A stretch of 64,000 nucleotides of DNA. Origin: Frondihabitans peucedani. Lineage in GTDB: Bacteria; Actinomycetota; Actinomycetes; Actinomycetales; Microbacteriaceae. Made by a program: the position numbers and the translations under genes. Numbering within the stretch: the first letter of the stretch is position 1; every line of letters begins with the position of its first letter. The notes under the pieces are model-generated. The model did not search any database. It had not been told where the DNA came from and was given only the letters and a program-made list of their open reading frames with translations. Below, in pieces: positions 1-7,009 of this stretch. The DNA lies in NCBI RefSeq assembly GCF_039537585.1, contig NZ_BAABAU010000001.1, forward strand, positions 1,054,001-1,118,000, read 5' to 3'.

Positions 1-1
1 C

Positions 2-298
2 AAGACGCTCTCGCCGTCGACGGTGCTCCTGAGCATCGGCGCCTACGCGCTCGCCTGGCTGGTCGGCTTCCTGGTGTTCTTCCTGCCCGCCGGCCTCGGC
101 GGCCGCGAGGCCGTGCTCACCGCTCTCCTCGTCGTGGGCGGCGCGGCGACGTCCGGCCAGGGCGTCAGCATCGCGCTCATGTCGCGGGTGCTGCTCACCG
201 TGGGCGATCTCGTGCTCGCAGGATCCGCGATCCTGAACCACCGCCTCCGCGAGGGCCGCGGCGCCGAGGCCACGACCCCGGAGTCGCTCCGCTCGTAG
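2..298 (+). CDS. C-terminus of a flippase-like integral membrane protein (5' end outside window)
   Basis: Only about 98 C-terminal residues are visible. They contain a hydrophobic segment followed by the motif PAGLGGREAVLTALL and another hydrophobic stretch. This G-x-REA pattern is typical of the last part of the lysylphosphatidylglycerol synthase transmembrane region/UPF0104 family (polyprenyl-linked lipid flippase-like proteins). The tail LREGRGAEATTPESLRS is a short cytoplasmic-looking end. The next gene in the same direction is a membrane glycosyltransferase, so a role in envelope lipid-linked sugar handling is plausible. The catalytic or substrate-binding part is not in the window, so the function is a family-level inference. 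Confidence 0.6.
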   Translation, partial: KTLSPSTVLLSIGAYALAWLVGFLVFFLPAGLGGREAVLTALLVVGGAATSGQGVSIALMSRVLLTVGDLVLAGSAILNHRLREGRGAEATTPESLRS

Positions 299-314
299 CC
301 GGGCGTGCTCCGGA

Positions 315-320
315 TAGGCT
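315..320 (+). promoter_or_regulatory. Putative -10 box (TAGGCT) for a leaderless transcript
   Basis: TAGGCT matches the actinobacterial TANNNT -10 pattern. It is followed by eight bases and then an in-frame GTG at 329. The same spacing recurs before several other genes here, so this box was used to choose the start of the glycosyltransferase. Confidence 0.45.
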
Positions 321-328
321 CGGTGTCC

Positions 329-1822
329 GTGCCCGCTCCCGTCCGCGTCGTCATCCGCGTCCTCGCTTTCGGCGCCGTCGCAGCCGTGGGGCTCTTCCAG
401 GCCTTCTGGCATCTCGGTCGCGCGAACATCAACCCCGACGAGGGCGTGTACCTCACCGCAGGCCAGCAGTACATCCGCGGTGTCTTCACATTCAACAGGG
501 AGCACCCGCCGACGGCGAAGTACATCCTCGGGCTCGTGCAGGAGGTGCTGGGCCAGAATCTGACCTCCGGCAGGATCGCGGCGACCAGCATCGCCTTCCT
601 CGCCGGCGTGGTGCTCTTCCTCTGGCTCCGCAGGGAGCTCGGCTTCTGGTGGGCTCTGGTCGCGACCGCTTTCTGGTGGCTCCTGCCCCGCGCTGTCGTC
701 CAGACCGGCATCAAGATCGATCGCTTCGCCATCCTCGAGCCGTTCATGGTCTCATTCGCCATCCTCGCCCTCGCCCTCGGCTGGTGGTGGTTCCGCAGGC
801 CCACGTGGTGGGCGGCCGCGCTGGCGGGCGCGGCGATGGCCCTCTCGGTGACGTCGAAGGTCTCCACCGCCTTCCTGGTGGTCACCTTCGCGTTCTTGGC
901 CGTGCGACTCCTGCTCCGCGATCGAGCCGTCCGCGCCGGCCTCGTCGGCCTGGCGAGCTATGTCGCCGCCTTCGTGGCGGTCTTCGCGGCCTCGTGGCAT
1001 CCGATGGGCATGACGAGCGCCATCCGGTACATGCTCGACTTCCAGTCCGAGCAGAACCGACTCGGTCACAACGTGATCGTCGCCGGCCGGGTCGTCCTCC
1101 ATCCACCGTGGTGGGCGAACCTGTGGTTCACCGAGCAGGGGCTCGGTCCGTGGCTCCTCGCGGCCCTCTGCCTGGCCGCCCTCTTCGCGTTCCTCCCCCG
1201 ACCGAGCGAGTTGTCGGTGTACCTGGGGGTCGCCCTCGCCGTCCTCCTGGTCTTCTACCTGCTCGTCGCGAAGAACGCGTTGCCGAGCTACTACTACGTG
1301 TGGGTCTGGATCCTGTTCGTCCTCGCCGCGATCGGCACGAAGAACCTCTTCGAGTTCCGGCGGCAGCGGCGGAGGATCCTCCGTCCCCTCGCGCTCGTCA
1401 TCCTGCTCGTAGCAGGGGCGACCGCCGTGACGACGACAGCCGCGATCGCCCGGGTCGGTCCTACCGGCTTCGCGCGCGTCAGCCCGGTGCTGGCAGAGCA
1501 CGGAGTCACGCGGATCAAGATCCTCAGCACCGGATACGCATCCTGGGAGTTCAAGCCCTACCTCGGCGCAAATGTGAAGGCCGCGACGATCGATGCCTCG
1601 AATCACGCCTCGTTCGGCGGGGCGCCCTTCTCAGCGACTGCGGTTGCGTTGCGGACGGACAACCGCATTCACATCGATCGGCCGCTCGAGACCTTCGTCG
1701 CGAACCACCGGGAGCTCTTCACGCATGTCGTCGTGGACGACGTCGACCTTTATCTGCCGAAGGGCGGCCGGACGGTGATGCAGACAGGCGACTCCTTCGA
1801 CTTCGGGCCGCCGAGCACCTGA
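329..1822 (+). CDS. GT-C/GT39-like membrane glycosyltransferase
   Basis: A protein of about 497 residues with a dozen or so hydrophobic segments. Near the N-terminus the motif NPDEGVYL carries the acidic pair expected in the first extracytoplasmic loop of GT-C enzymes. It is followed by an EHPPTAKYILG motif like the HPP signature of ArnT/PMT-type (GT39/GT83) transferases. Family knowledge: these enzymes move a sugar from a polyprenyl-phosphate donor to a lipid or protein outside the membrane. A C-terminal soluble domain of about 110 residues follows the last membrane helix. The start at GTG 329 is preferred over GTG 305 because TAGGCT lies eight bases upstream of it. The acceptor is unknown. 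Confidence 0.7.
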   Translation: MPAPVRVVIRVLAFGAVAAVGLFQAFWHLGRANINPDEGVYLTAGQQYIRGVFTFNREHPPTAKYILGLVQEVLGQNLTSGRIAATSIAFLAGVVLFLWLRRELGFWWALVATAFWWLLPRAVVQTGIKIDRFAILEPFMVSFAILALALGWWWFRRPTWWAAALAGAAMALSVTSKVSTAFLVVTFAFLAVRLLLRDRAVRAGLVGLASYVAAFVAVFAASWHPMGMTSAIRYMLDFQSEQNRLGHNVIVAGRVVLHPPWWANLWFTEQGLGPWLLAALCLAALFAFLPRPSELSVYLGVALAVLLVFYLLVAKNALPSYYYVWVWILFVLAAIGTKNLFEFRRQRRRILRPLALVILLVAGATAVTTTAAIARVGPTGFARVSPVLAEHGVTRIKILSTGYASWEFKPYLGANVKAATIDASNHASFGGAPFSATAVALRTDNRIHIDRPLETFVANHRELFTHVVVDDVDLYLPKGGRTVMQTGDSFDFGPPST

Positions 1823-1954
1823 ACGATTCCCGAGGGACGGATGACGACGGCGCCGGATGGAGGTAACCTGCCCTGGTCGGCGAATCTCGCTCGACCCTTG
1901 GCACCTCGCCGCGCTCCCTGCCCGTGAAGCTCAGCGCAAGGCGAGATGCCCCCG

Positions 1955-1986
1955 GGGCCGCATCCTTTTCGACGAGGATGCGGCCC
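1955..1986 (+). terminator. Stem-loop terminator, 11-bp stem
   Basis: GGGCCGCATCC and GGATGCGGCCC pair perfectly around a ten-base loop and are followed by TCTCT. It lies about 130 bases past the membrane glycosyltransferase stop, in the otherwise empty 1823-2149 gap. That gap also holds the MarR promoter and operator and nothing else that I recognise. Confidence 0.6.
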
Positions 1987-2078
1987 TCTCTGTCCCATCC
2001 ACAGGTGGGGCGGGCAGTCCACGATAAGCCGCACTCGTGGGTCGCCGTCAACCCCCCGCGGGAACTCTCGGCAGACGC

Positions 2079-2084
2079 TATAAT
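2079..2084 (+). promoter_or_regulatory. -10 box TATAAT of the marR promoter
   Basis: A perfect TATAAT stands out in this GC-rich DNA. It predicts a start near 2091 and a leader of about 60 bases. No convincing -35 hexamer is visible. The inverted repeats at 2107-2142 would lie just downstream of the transcription start. Confidence 0.55.
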
Positions 2085-2106
2085 TGCTGGTCAAGAGCCG
2101 ATTTCG

Positions 2107-2142
2107 CTAGACCCACTAGCTAGAGCGTCTAGATGGTTAGAC
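2107..2142. promoter_or_regulatory. Probable MarR operator with overlapping CTAG-containing inverted repeats
   Basis: The core ACTAGCTAGAGCGTCTAG (2115-2132) contains the perfect inverted repeat CTAGA-GCG-TCTAG. A second, GTCTA...TAGAC, runs to 2142, and CTAGA...CTAG begins at 2107. The spaced pattern ACTAG-N-TAGA-N4-CTAG recurs exactly at 5744-5761. MarR proteins typically bind short palindromes of this size next to their own gene, so autoregulation is inferred. Confidence 0.55.
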
Positions 2143-2149
2143 TGAGCCC

Positions 2150-2686
2150 ATGGTGCAGACGAAGCCCAGCGGGGCCACCTTCGACGCTTCCGGCTACTGG
2201 TACGAGAAGACCGATGCCGAGCGCAGCGTCGAAGTGCTGAACGCTCTGCGCCGCTACCGGGCGGCCGAGTCCGAGATGCGGCGACGCACCCGAACCTCGA
2301 TGAAGATGGGCGAGACCGACCTCGCTGCGATCCGCTACCTCCTCCGCGCCGAGCGCAACGACCAGCCCATCAGCGCGAAAGACCTCGCCGATCACCTCGG
2401 CATCACGACGGCCTCGACGTCCGTCCTCATCAACCGGCTCGTCAAGAGCGGCCACCTCGAGCGGCTCCCTCACCCGTCCGACCGGCGCGGCGTCCTCCTG
2501 CGGGCCACCGGCGCCTCCGACGTCGAGGTGCGGGCGACCCTCGACGGCATGCACGCCCGCATGATCCTGCTGGCCGAGGCGCTGTCCGCCGACGAGGCGC
2601 GCGTCATCGCGACCTTCCTGCACGACATGGCCGAGGCCGTCGACATCGACGACCACGCCGTGGTGCCCGCGCCTGCCGACGCCTGA
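2150..2686 (+). CDS. MarR-family transcriptional regulator
   Basis: A 178-residue protein with a MarR winged helix. The helix-turn-helix runs through ISAKDLADHLGITTAST and SVLINRLVKSGHLER (about residues 75-110) and the wing contains PSDRRGVLL. Flanking helices would form the dimer interface. It begins with a 35-residue N-terminal extension that is slightly longer than usual. It heads the carrier-protein cluster and lies directly behind a palindromic operator. A matching operator lies after the cluster at 5744. MarR proteins usually derepress when a small ligand binds, and the ligand cannot be read from sequence. A regulatory role for the downstream amino acid:carrier-protein genes is an inference from position and operator sharing. 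Confidence 0.85.
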   Translation: MVQTKPSGATFDASGYWYEKTDAERSVEVLNALRRYRAAESEMRRRTRTSMKMGETDLAAIRYLLRAERNDQPISAKDLADHLGITTASTSVLINRLVKSGHLERLPHPSDRRGVLLRATGASDVEVRATLDGMHARMILLAEALSADEARVIATFLHDMAEAVDIDDHAVVPAPADA

Positions 2687-2799
2687 CCGTCGACGCCTGA
2701 GGGCGGGCCGCCGCCGGGTCTGAGGCCCGCGTCCTGCTCCTCGCCAGGACCCCGGACTGGGGGCCCGCTCTCGCCTGGCTCTCCGCAGCCCCGCCCACC

Positions 2800-2805
2800 T
2801 ACACT
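2800..2805 (+). promoter_or_regulatory. Possible -10 box (TACACT) for the carrier-protein operon
   Basis: TACACT fits TANNNT and lies 37 bases before the ATG at 2843, in the 156-base gap after marR. It suggests the three-gene operon can start independently of marR. No clear -35 is seen. Confidence 0.3.
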
Positions 2806-2842
2806 TGCAGGACCGGAGCGCCCGAAACGCACGGTCCTCTCC

Positions 2843-3514
2843 ATGCCGATCTCTGACACTCCGCCCCCTCGCCGCCCCGCCGGTCCGCTCGTCCCGCGAG
2901 TGGGTTCCGACCTGGTGTCCGTCGTCGACGTCGAGGGGTCGATCCAGGCCTTCGGCGACCGCTACCTCGACCGGGTCTACACGCAGCTCGAGCTCGAGCA
3001 GTCGTCCCGGTCGCCCGAGCGGCTCGCCGGGCGCTTCGCCGCGAAGGAGGCCGTGACGAAGCTGCTGCGGCCCGAGCGCGGAACAGCGCTCCCCTACCGC
3101 GACATCGAGGTCGTCACCGCGCCGTCCGGCGCTCCGCGGGTGAGGCTCCACGGCCGTGCCGCCGAGCTCCGGCAGGAGCGCGGGCTCTCGCGGATCGACC
3201 TCTCCGTCTCTCACGACCGCGGCCTCGCCCTCGCGACCGCCGTCGCCCTGCTCCACCGAAAGGAACCCGGACCCATGAAGGACACCATCCGCACCGTCCT
3301 CGACCAGCACGGCCACCTGACGAGGCCCGCCGGGGAGGTGGGCGACTCCGACGACCTCTACCAGGCCGGCCTCACGTCGCACGCGACCGTCAACGTCATG
3401 CTCGCCCTGGAGGACGAGCTCGACCTCGAGTTCCCCGACGCCCTCCTCACGCGCGCCACCTTCACCTCCATCGACTCCCTCGCCGCTGCGGCGTCGTCGC
3501 TCCAGGACGCCTGA
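2843..3514 (+). CDS. Fusion of holo-ACP synthase (AcpS-type) and acyl/aminoacyl carrier protein
   Basis: One open frame of 223 residues encodes two partners that are normally separate. Residues about 19-138 are an AcpS-type 4'-phosphopantetheinyl transferase: VGSDLVSV near 20 carries the Mg-binding Asp, RLAGRFAAKEAVTKLL at 60-75 carries the conserved Glu, and IDLSVSHDRGLALA lies near 118-131. Residues about 145-223 are a carrier protein, with DDLYQAGLTSHATVNVM placing the phosphopantetheine-accepting Ser at 179. AcpS would transfer phosphopantetheine from CoA to that Ser, possibly in cis. No stop separates the domains. An internal Met145 (ATG 3275) with its own Shine-Dalgarno could also release the carrier alone. 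The stop overlaps the next start by one base (TGATG). Confidence 0.8.
   Translation: MPISDTPPPRRPAGPLVPRVGSDLVSVVDVEGSIQAFGDRYLDRVYTQLELEQSSRSPERLAGRFAAKEAVTKLLRPERGTALPYRDIEVVTAPSGAPRVRLHGRAAELRQERGLSRIDLSVSHDRGLALATAVALLHRKEPGPMKDTIRTVLDQHGHLTRPAGEVGDSDDLYQAGLTSHATVNVMLALEDELDLEFPDALLTRATFTSIDSLAAAASSLQDA
3258..3277 (+). promoter_or_regulatory. Internal ribosome-binding site and ATG for a stand-alone carrier protein
   Basis: GAAAGGA at 3258-3264 precedes ATG 3275 by ten bases, at exactly the junction between the transferase and carrier domains. Initiation here would yield a 79-residue carrier protein, the normal size for a free carrier. Most neighbouring genes lack so clear a purine-rich site, which makes chance less likely. 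Confidence 0.4.
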
Positions 3515-4719
3515 TGGCCGGAGCCGCCGGCGCAGGAGCCGACGCGACGACCGTGACGCTGCCGGGGCGCTCCCTCGCCGACCGCGCCGCCGACGTCGCG
3601 AGCATCGCGGCTCTCCACGCCGACGACGTCGACGCCCGGGCGAGGTTCCCGCGCGAGGCCGTCGACGCGCTGCGGGAGAACGGCCTGCTCGGCGCAGCGG
3701 TCCCAGAGCACCTCGGCGGCGAGGGCGCCACCGTCTCGGAGCTCGCAGCGGTCGCGACCGTGCTGTCCGAGGCCTGCTCGGCCACGGGCATGATCTACGT
3801 CATGCACCAGATCCAGGTGCTCTGCCTGACCCGGCACGGCGGCGAGAGCCGGGCGGTCGTCGACCTCCTCCGCGGCGTCGCCTCGGGCGGCGTGCTCCTC
3901 GCCTCGGCGACGACCGAGCTGGGCATCGGCGGCAACACGCGCACCAGCAGCTGCGCCGTCGTGCCCGGCGCCGCGGGGCGCGTGATCCTCGAGAAGACCG
4001 CTCCGGTCATCTCGTACGGCGCCTACGCCGACGCGATCCTGACGACCGCCCGCCGCACCCCCGACAGCGTCCCGTCCGACCAGGTGCTCGTCCTCTGCGA
4101 TGCCGCCGACACCGTCCTCACCCCGATCTCGGAGTGGGACACTCTCGGCTTCCGCGGCACCTGCAGCCCGGGGTTCGAGCTCCGCGCCGACGTGCCGGCC
4201 GATCACGTCCTGCCGGCCGAGTACGCGACGATCTCGGCCGAGACCATGCTGCCGGTGTCGCACATCCTGTGGGCGGCCGTGTGGCTCGGGATCGCGAACG
4301 CCGCCACCGAGCGCGCCCGCAGCGTCACCGTCACAGCGGCCCGGAAGGCGATCGGCACCCTGCCGCCGTCGGCGACGCGCTTGGCAGAGCTTCTCGGCGA
4401 CCTCGAGGTCTTCGCGGCGCTCGTCCGCGACTCCGCGCGCACCTTCGACGAGGTCGCCGACGACCGCGCGGCCCTCACGACCATCCCGATGGCGATGCGC
4501 TTCAACTCCCTCAAGATCACGTCCTCGGAGACCGTCATCGAGATCGTCTCCACAGCCATGCTGATCACCGGGATCGCGGGCTACCGCCTCGACTCCGACG
4601 TCAGCGTCGGGCGTCAGCTCCGCGACTCGTACGGGACCGCCGTCATGGTCAACAACGACCGCATCCTCGCCAACAACGCTCAGCTCTCTCTGCTGACAAG
4701 GAAGAAGGCCGCACGATGA
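3514..4719 (+). CDS. Acyl-CoA dehydrogenase-like flavoprotein, probably acting on a carrier-bound acyl or aminoacyl group
   Basis: A 401-residue protein with acyl-CoA dehydrogenase layout. It has an alpha-helical N-domain (FPREAVDALRENGLLGAAVP, about 48-67), a beta-domain flavin motif ASATTELGIGGNT near 130, and a C-terminal helical bundle ending DSYGTAVMVNNDRILANN. Family knowledge: such enzymes use FAD to desaturate an acyl thioester alpha,beta. Relatives such as PltE act on prolyl groups on carrier proteins. The usual IYEGTNEIQ motif with the catalytic Glu is not visible, so the base may differ or the reaction may be another flavin oxidation. The gene is translationally coupled on both sides (TGATG and ATGA), which ties it to the carrier protein and ligase. 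The substrate is inferred, not shown. Confidence 0.75.
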   Translation: MAGAAGAGADATTVTLPGRSLADRAADVASIAALHADDVDARARFPREAVDALRENGLLGAAVPEHLGGEGATVSELAAVATVLSEACSATGMIYVMHQIQVLCLTRHGGESRAVVDLLRGVASGGVLLASATTELGIGGNTRTSSCAVVPGAAGRVILEKTAPVISYGAYADAILTTARRTPDSVPSDQVLVLCDAADTVLTPISEWDTLGFRGTCSPGFELRADVPADHVLPAEYATISAETMLPVSHILWAAVWLGIANAATERARSVTVTAARKAIGTLPPSATRLAELLGDLEVFAALVRDSARTFDEVADDRAALTTIPMAMRFNSLKITSSETVIEIVSTAMLITGIAGYRLDSDVSVGRQLRDSYGTAVMVNNDRILANNAQLSLLTRKKAAR

Positions 4720-5702
4720 GCGACACCCGACACGGCGAGCCGGCCGCACTCGATCCTGCGGGCACCCCCGGAGAGACCGTGAGCGAGCTCGACGCGGCAC
4801 GGGACGCCTTCCGTGAGGAGCTCCTCGCCTCGGGCCTGCTCGTCGATGCCGGCCAGCCGGGCCTCTACGGGCGCTCCGGCGAGCTGGAGGACGTCGTCGA
4901 CGGCGTCTCGCGCTACGTGCAGTCGCGCTTCGCCGACCTCCGGCCGAGCCGGAGGCGCTTCGCCCCGGTGATCTCCCGGGCCGAGTTCGAGAAGACCGAG
5001 TACATCGTGTCGTTCCCGCAGCTCACCGGAGCGGTCCACGGCTTCACCGGCACCGACGCGGAGCACAAGAGACTCGTGAGCACTCGTGCCCAGGGCCTGC
5101 CGTGGGACTCCTTCCTCTCCCCCGCCGAGACGATGCTCGTCCCGGCCGTGTGCCACCCGCTGTTCGAACGGCTCCGCGGTACGACGAATCCCGAGGGGCA
5201 GATCTTCGACCTCGAGGGCTTCTGCTTCCGACACGAGCCCTCGCGCGACCCGATGCGCCTCCAGGCCTTCCGGCAGCACGAGCTCGTCTTCGTCGGTCCG
5301 GGCTCGCTCGCCTACGACTTCCGCACCGAGATGAACGAGCGGCAGCTCCGCGACCTCCGAGAGCTCGGGCTGGACGCACGGGTGGTCCCGGCGAACGACC
5401 CATTCTTCGGCCGGACCGGTCGCTTCCTGGCCCGCAATCAGCTCGAAGACGAGGCGAAGCTCGAGGTGGTGGTGCCCATCTACGGCGACCTCGACGACGG
5501 CACCGCCATCGCTTCCGCGAACCGCCACGGCGACCACTTCGGCGCGACGTTCGGCATCGAGGCGGGCGTCGGCGAGGCGGCGCACAGCACCTGCCTCGGC
5601 TGGGGCCTCGAGCGCACCGCCCTGGCCCTGATCCGGACCCACGGCACCGACACGTCGGCGTGGCCGGAGAGCACCCGCAGGCTGCTCTCGCTGTCCAGCT
5701 GA
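4716..5702 (+). CDS. Amino acid:[carrier protein] ligase, a seryl-tRNA-synthetase-like homologue
   Basis: A 328-residue class II synthetase core without a tRNA-binding coiled coil. Motif 2 is FCFRHEPSRDPMRLQAFRQHE (about 169-189) and motif 3 is GWGLERTALAL (295-305, with Arg300). Cys146, Glu189 and Cys293 sit at the same spacing as the zinc-binding Cys/Glu/Cys triad of the characterised Bradyrhizobium amino acid:[carrier protein] ligases. Those enzymes activate a small amino acid such as glycine or alanine with ATP and attach it to the phosphopantetheine of a carrier protein. The ATGA overlap with the dehydrogenase and the carrier domain two genes upstream support this role. Which amino acid is used cannot be read here. 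It should not be annotated as a tRNA ligase. Confidence 0.85.
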   Translation: MSDTRHGEPAALDPAGTPGETVSELDAARDAFREELLASGLLVDAGQPGLYGRSGELEDVVDGVSRYVQSRFADLRPSRRRFAPVISRAEFEKTEYIVSFPQLTGAVHGFTGTDAEHKRLVSTRAQGLPWDSFLSPAETMLVPAVCHPLFERLRGTTNPEGQIFDLEGFCFRHEPSRDPMRLQAFRQHELVFVGPGSLAYDFRTEMNERQLRDLRELGLDARVVPANDPFFGRTGRFLARNQLEDEAKLEVVVPIYGDLDDGTAIASANRHGDHFGATFGIEAGVGEAAHSTCLGWGLERTALALIRTHGTDTSAWPESTRRLLSLSS

Positions 5703-5743
5703 GAGCGATGGCCGGAATGCGCGACCTCTCCACGTCGAGAGAG

Positions 5744-5778
5744 ACTAGTTAGACGAACTAGGCAAACCGGTGTAGAAC
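5744..5778 (+). promoter_or_regulatory. Second copy of the MarR-type operator overlapping a putative promoter
   Basis: ACTAGTTAGACGAACTAG (5744-5761) contains the perfect inverted repeat CTAGTT-N5-AACTAG and fits the same spaced pattern as the operator before marR. TTAGAC (5749-5754) and TAGAAC (5773-5778), 18 bases apart, could be -35 and -10 boxes. Binding would then cover the -35. Confidence 0.45.
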
Positions 5779-5882
5779 AGAGACGTTCCGATTCACGGCG
5801 GAACACCTCCCCCGGTCACCGTTCCTGGCGGCCGGGCGCACGCGTCACCTCAGCAGCGCAGGGCTGCAGAAACGGGTTGATC

Positions 5883-6056
5883 ATGACCACCAGCACCGCC
5901 GGGCCGAAACCCCGCTACCGCCGCACGACATCGCCCGCGGGCCTCTCGCCGCAGGCCGACCGCATCGTCAACAGGATCATCGCCGTGGCGGCCGGAGCCG
6001 GCATGTGCACCAGCCTCGCGGTCGCCTTCGTCAGCTCGGCCGGCCTCCTCCGCTGA
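5883..6056 (+). CDS. Small putative membrane protein (57 residues)
   Basis: ATG 5883 opens a 57-residue frame. It has a basic N-terminal half (GPKPRYRRTT) and one strongly hydrophobic segment, IIAVAAGAGMCTSLAVAFV, near residues 32-50, followed by a short tail ending in Arg. I do not recognise a family. Its upstream region carries the operator shared with marR, so it may be part of the same regulon, for example as an efflux or stress peptide, but that is speculation. No strong Shine-Dalgarno is seen and the leader would be about 100 bases, so it could be non-coding. Confidence 0.4.
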   Translation: MTTSTAGPKPRYRRTTSPAGLSPQADRIVNRIIAVAAGAGMCTSLAVAFVSSAGLLR

Positions 6057-6096
6057 GACACGTCAGCCCGGCGGCCTCGTTGCACTGAGGCGTCGT

Positions 6097-6118
6097 CGGG
6101 CCGGACCTGACAGGCCCG
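6097..6118. terminator. Weak stem-loop between convergent genes
   Basis: CGGGCC and GGCCCG pair around a ten-base loop between the small membrane gene and the end of rmlA. The stem is short and no T run follows, so this is only a candidate bidirectional terminator. Confidence 0.3.
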
Positions 6119-6146
6119 TCCTAGACCGGACCAGACCGGACCGGCC

Positions 6147-7007
6147 TCAGGCCAGCAGACTCCGCAGGTACTCCCCGTAGCCGCTCTTGACGAGCGGCGC
6201 CGCGAGCGCGGCGAGACGCTCATCGTCGATCCAGCCGCGACGCCAGGCGATCTCCTCGACGCAGCCGACCTTGAAGCCCTGCCGCTGCTCGATGACGCGG
6301 ACGTACTCGGACGCCTGCATCATCGACTCGTGCGTGCCGGTGTCGAGCCAGGCGGTCCCTCGCTCGAGGACCTGCACCTGCAGGGCTCCGATCGACAGGT
6401 AGTGGTCGTTGACCGCGGTGATCTCGAGCTCGCCGCGGGGGCTCGGCGTGATGCTCTTCGCGATCTCGACGACGCGGTTGTCGTAGAAGTAGAGCCCGGG
6501 CACCGCGTAGTTGCTCTTGGGGTTCTCGGGCTTCTCCTCGATGGAGACCGCGCTGAACTCGGCGTCGAACTCGACGACGCCGTAGGCCCGCGGGTTCGCC
6601 ACGTGGTACGCGAAGATCACGCCGCCGTCGGGGTCGGTGTTGGCCCGGAGGCTCGAGCCGAGACCGGTGCCGTGGAAGATGTTGTCGCCGAGCACGAGCG
6701 CGACCTTCTCGTCGCCGATGAACTCCTCGCCGATGATGAAGGCCTGCGCCAGGCCGTCGGGCGAGGGCTGGACCGCGTAGGTCAGCTCGATGCCGAGCTC
6801 GCTGCCGTCGCCGAGGAGGCGCTGGAACTGCGACGCGTCGTCGGGGGTCGTGATGATCAGGATCTCGCGGATCCCCGCCGACATCAGCGTCGACAGGGGG
6901 TAGTAGATCATCGGCTTGTCGTAGATGGGCACGAGCTGCTTGGAGATGCCCTTGGTGATCGGGTAGAGCCGCGTGCCGGAGCCGCCAGCGAGGATGATGC
7001 CGCGCAT
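6147..7007 (-). CDS. rmlA: Glucose-1-phosphate thymidylyltransferase
   Basis: A 286-residue enzyme catalysing the first step of dTDP-L-rhamnose synthesis: glucose-1-phosphate plus dTTP gives dTDP-glucose. The N-terminus [18 protein letters not shown] has the nucleotidyltransferase signature, followed by [20 protein letters not shown]. The metal-binding LGDNIFHG lies near 107-114, and [20 protein letters not shown] near 160 is characteristic of RmlA. Length matches the family. It starts two bases after the rmlC stop, so the two genes form an operon read away from the divergent glycosyltransferase at 7677. The other two pathway genes (rmlB, rmlD) lie 25 kb away at 32.3-34.2 kb. Confidence 0.95.
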   Translation of the reverse strand: MRGIILAGGSGTRLYPITKGISKQLVPIYDKPMIYYPLSTLMSAGIREILIITTPDDASQFQRLLGDGSELGIELTYAVQPSPDGLAQAFIIGEEFIGDEKVALVLGDNIFHGTGLGSSLRANTDPDGGVIFAYHVANPRAYGVVEFDAEFSAVSIEEKPENPKSNYAVPGLYFYDNRVVEIAKSITPSPRGELEITAVNDHYLSIGALQVQVLERGTAWLDTGTHESMMQASEYVRVIEQRQGFKVGCVEEIAWRRGWIDDERLAALAAPLVKSGYGEYLRSLLA

Positions 7008-7009
7008 GC

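Noticed and set aside
4716-5702. Seryl-tRNA synthetase or other aminoacyl-tRNA synthetase
   Set aside because: The length is 328 residues, there is no tRNA-binding coiled coil, and the Cys/Glu/Cys triad with an adjacent carrier protein fits the amino acid:[carrier protein] ligase family.
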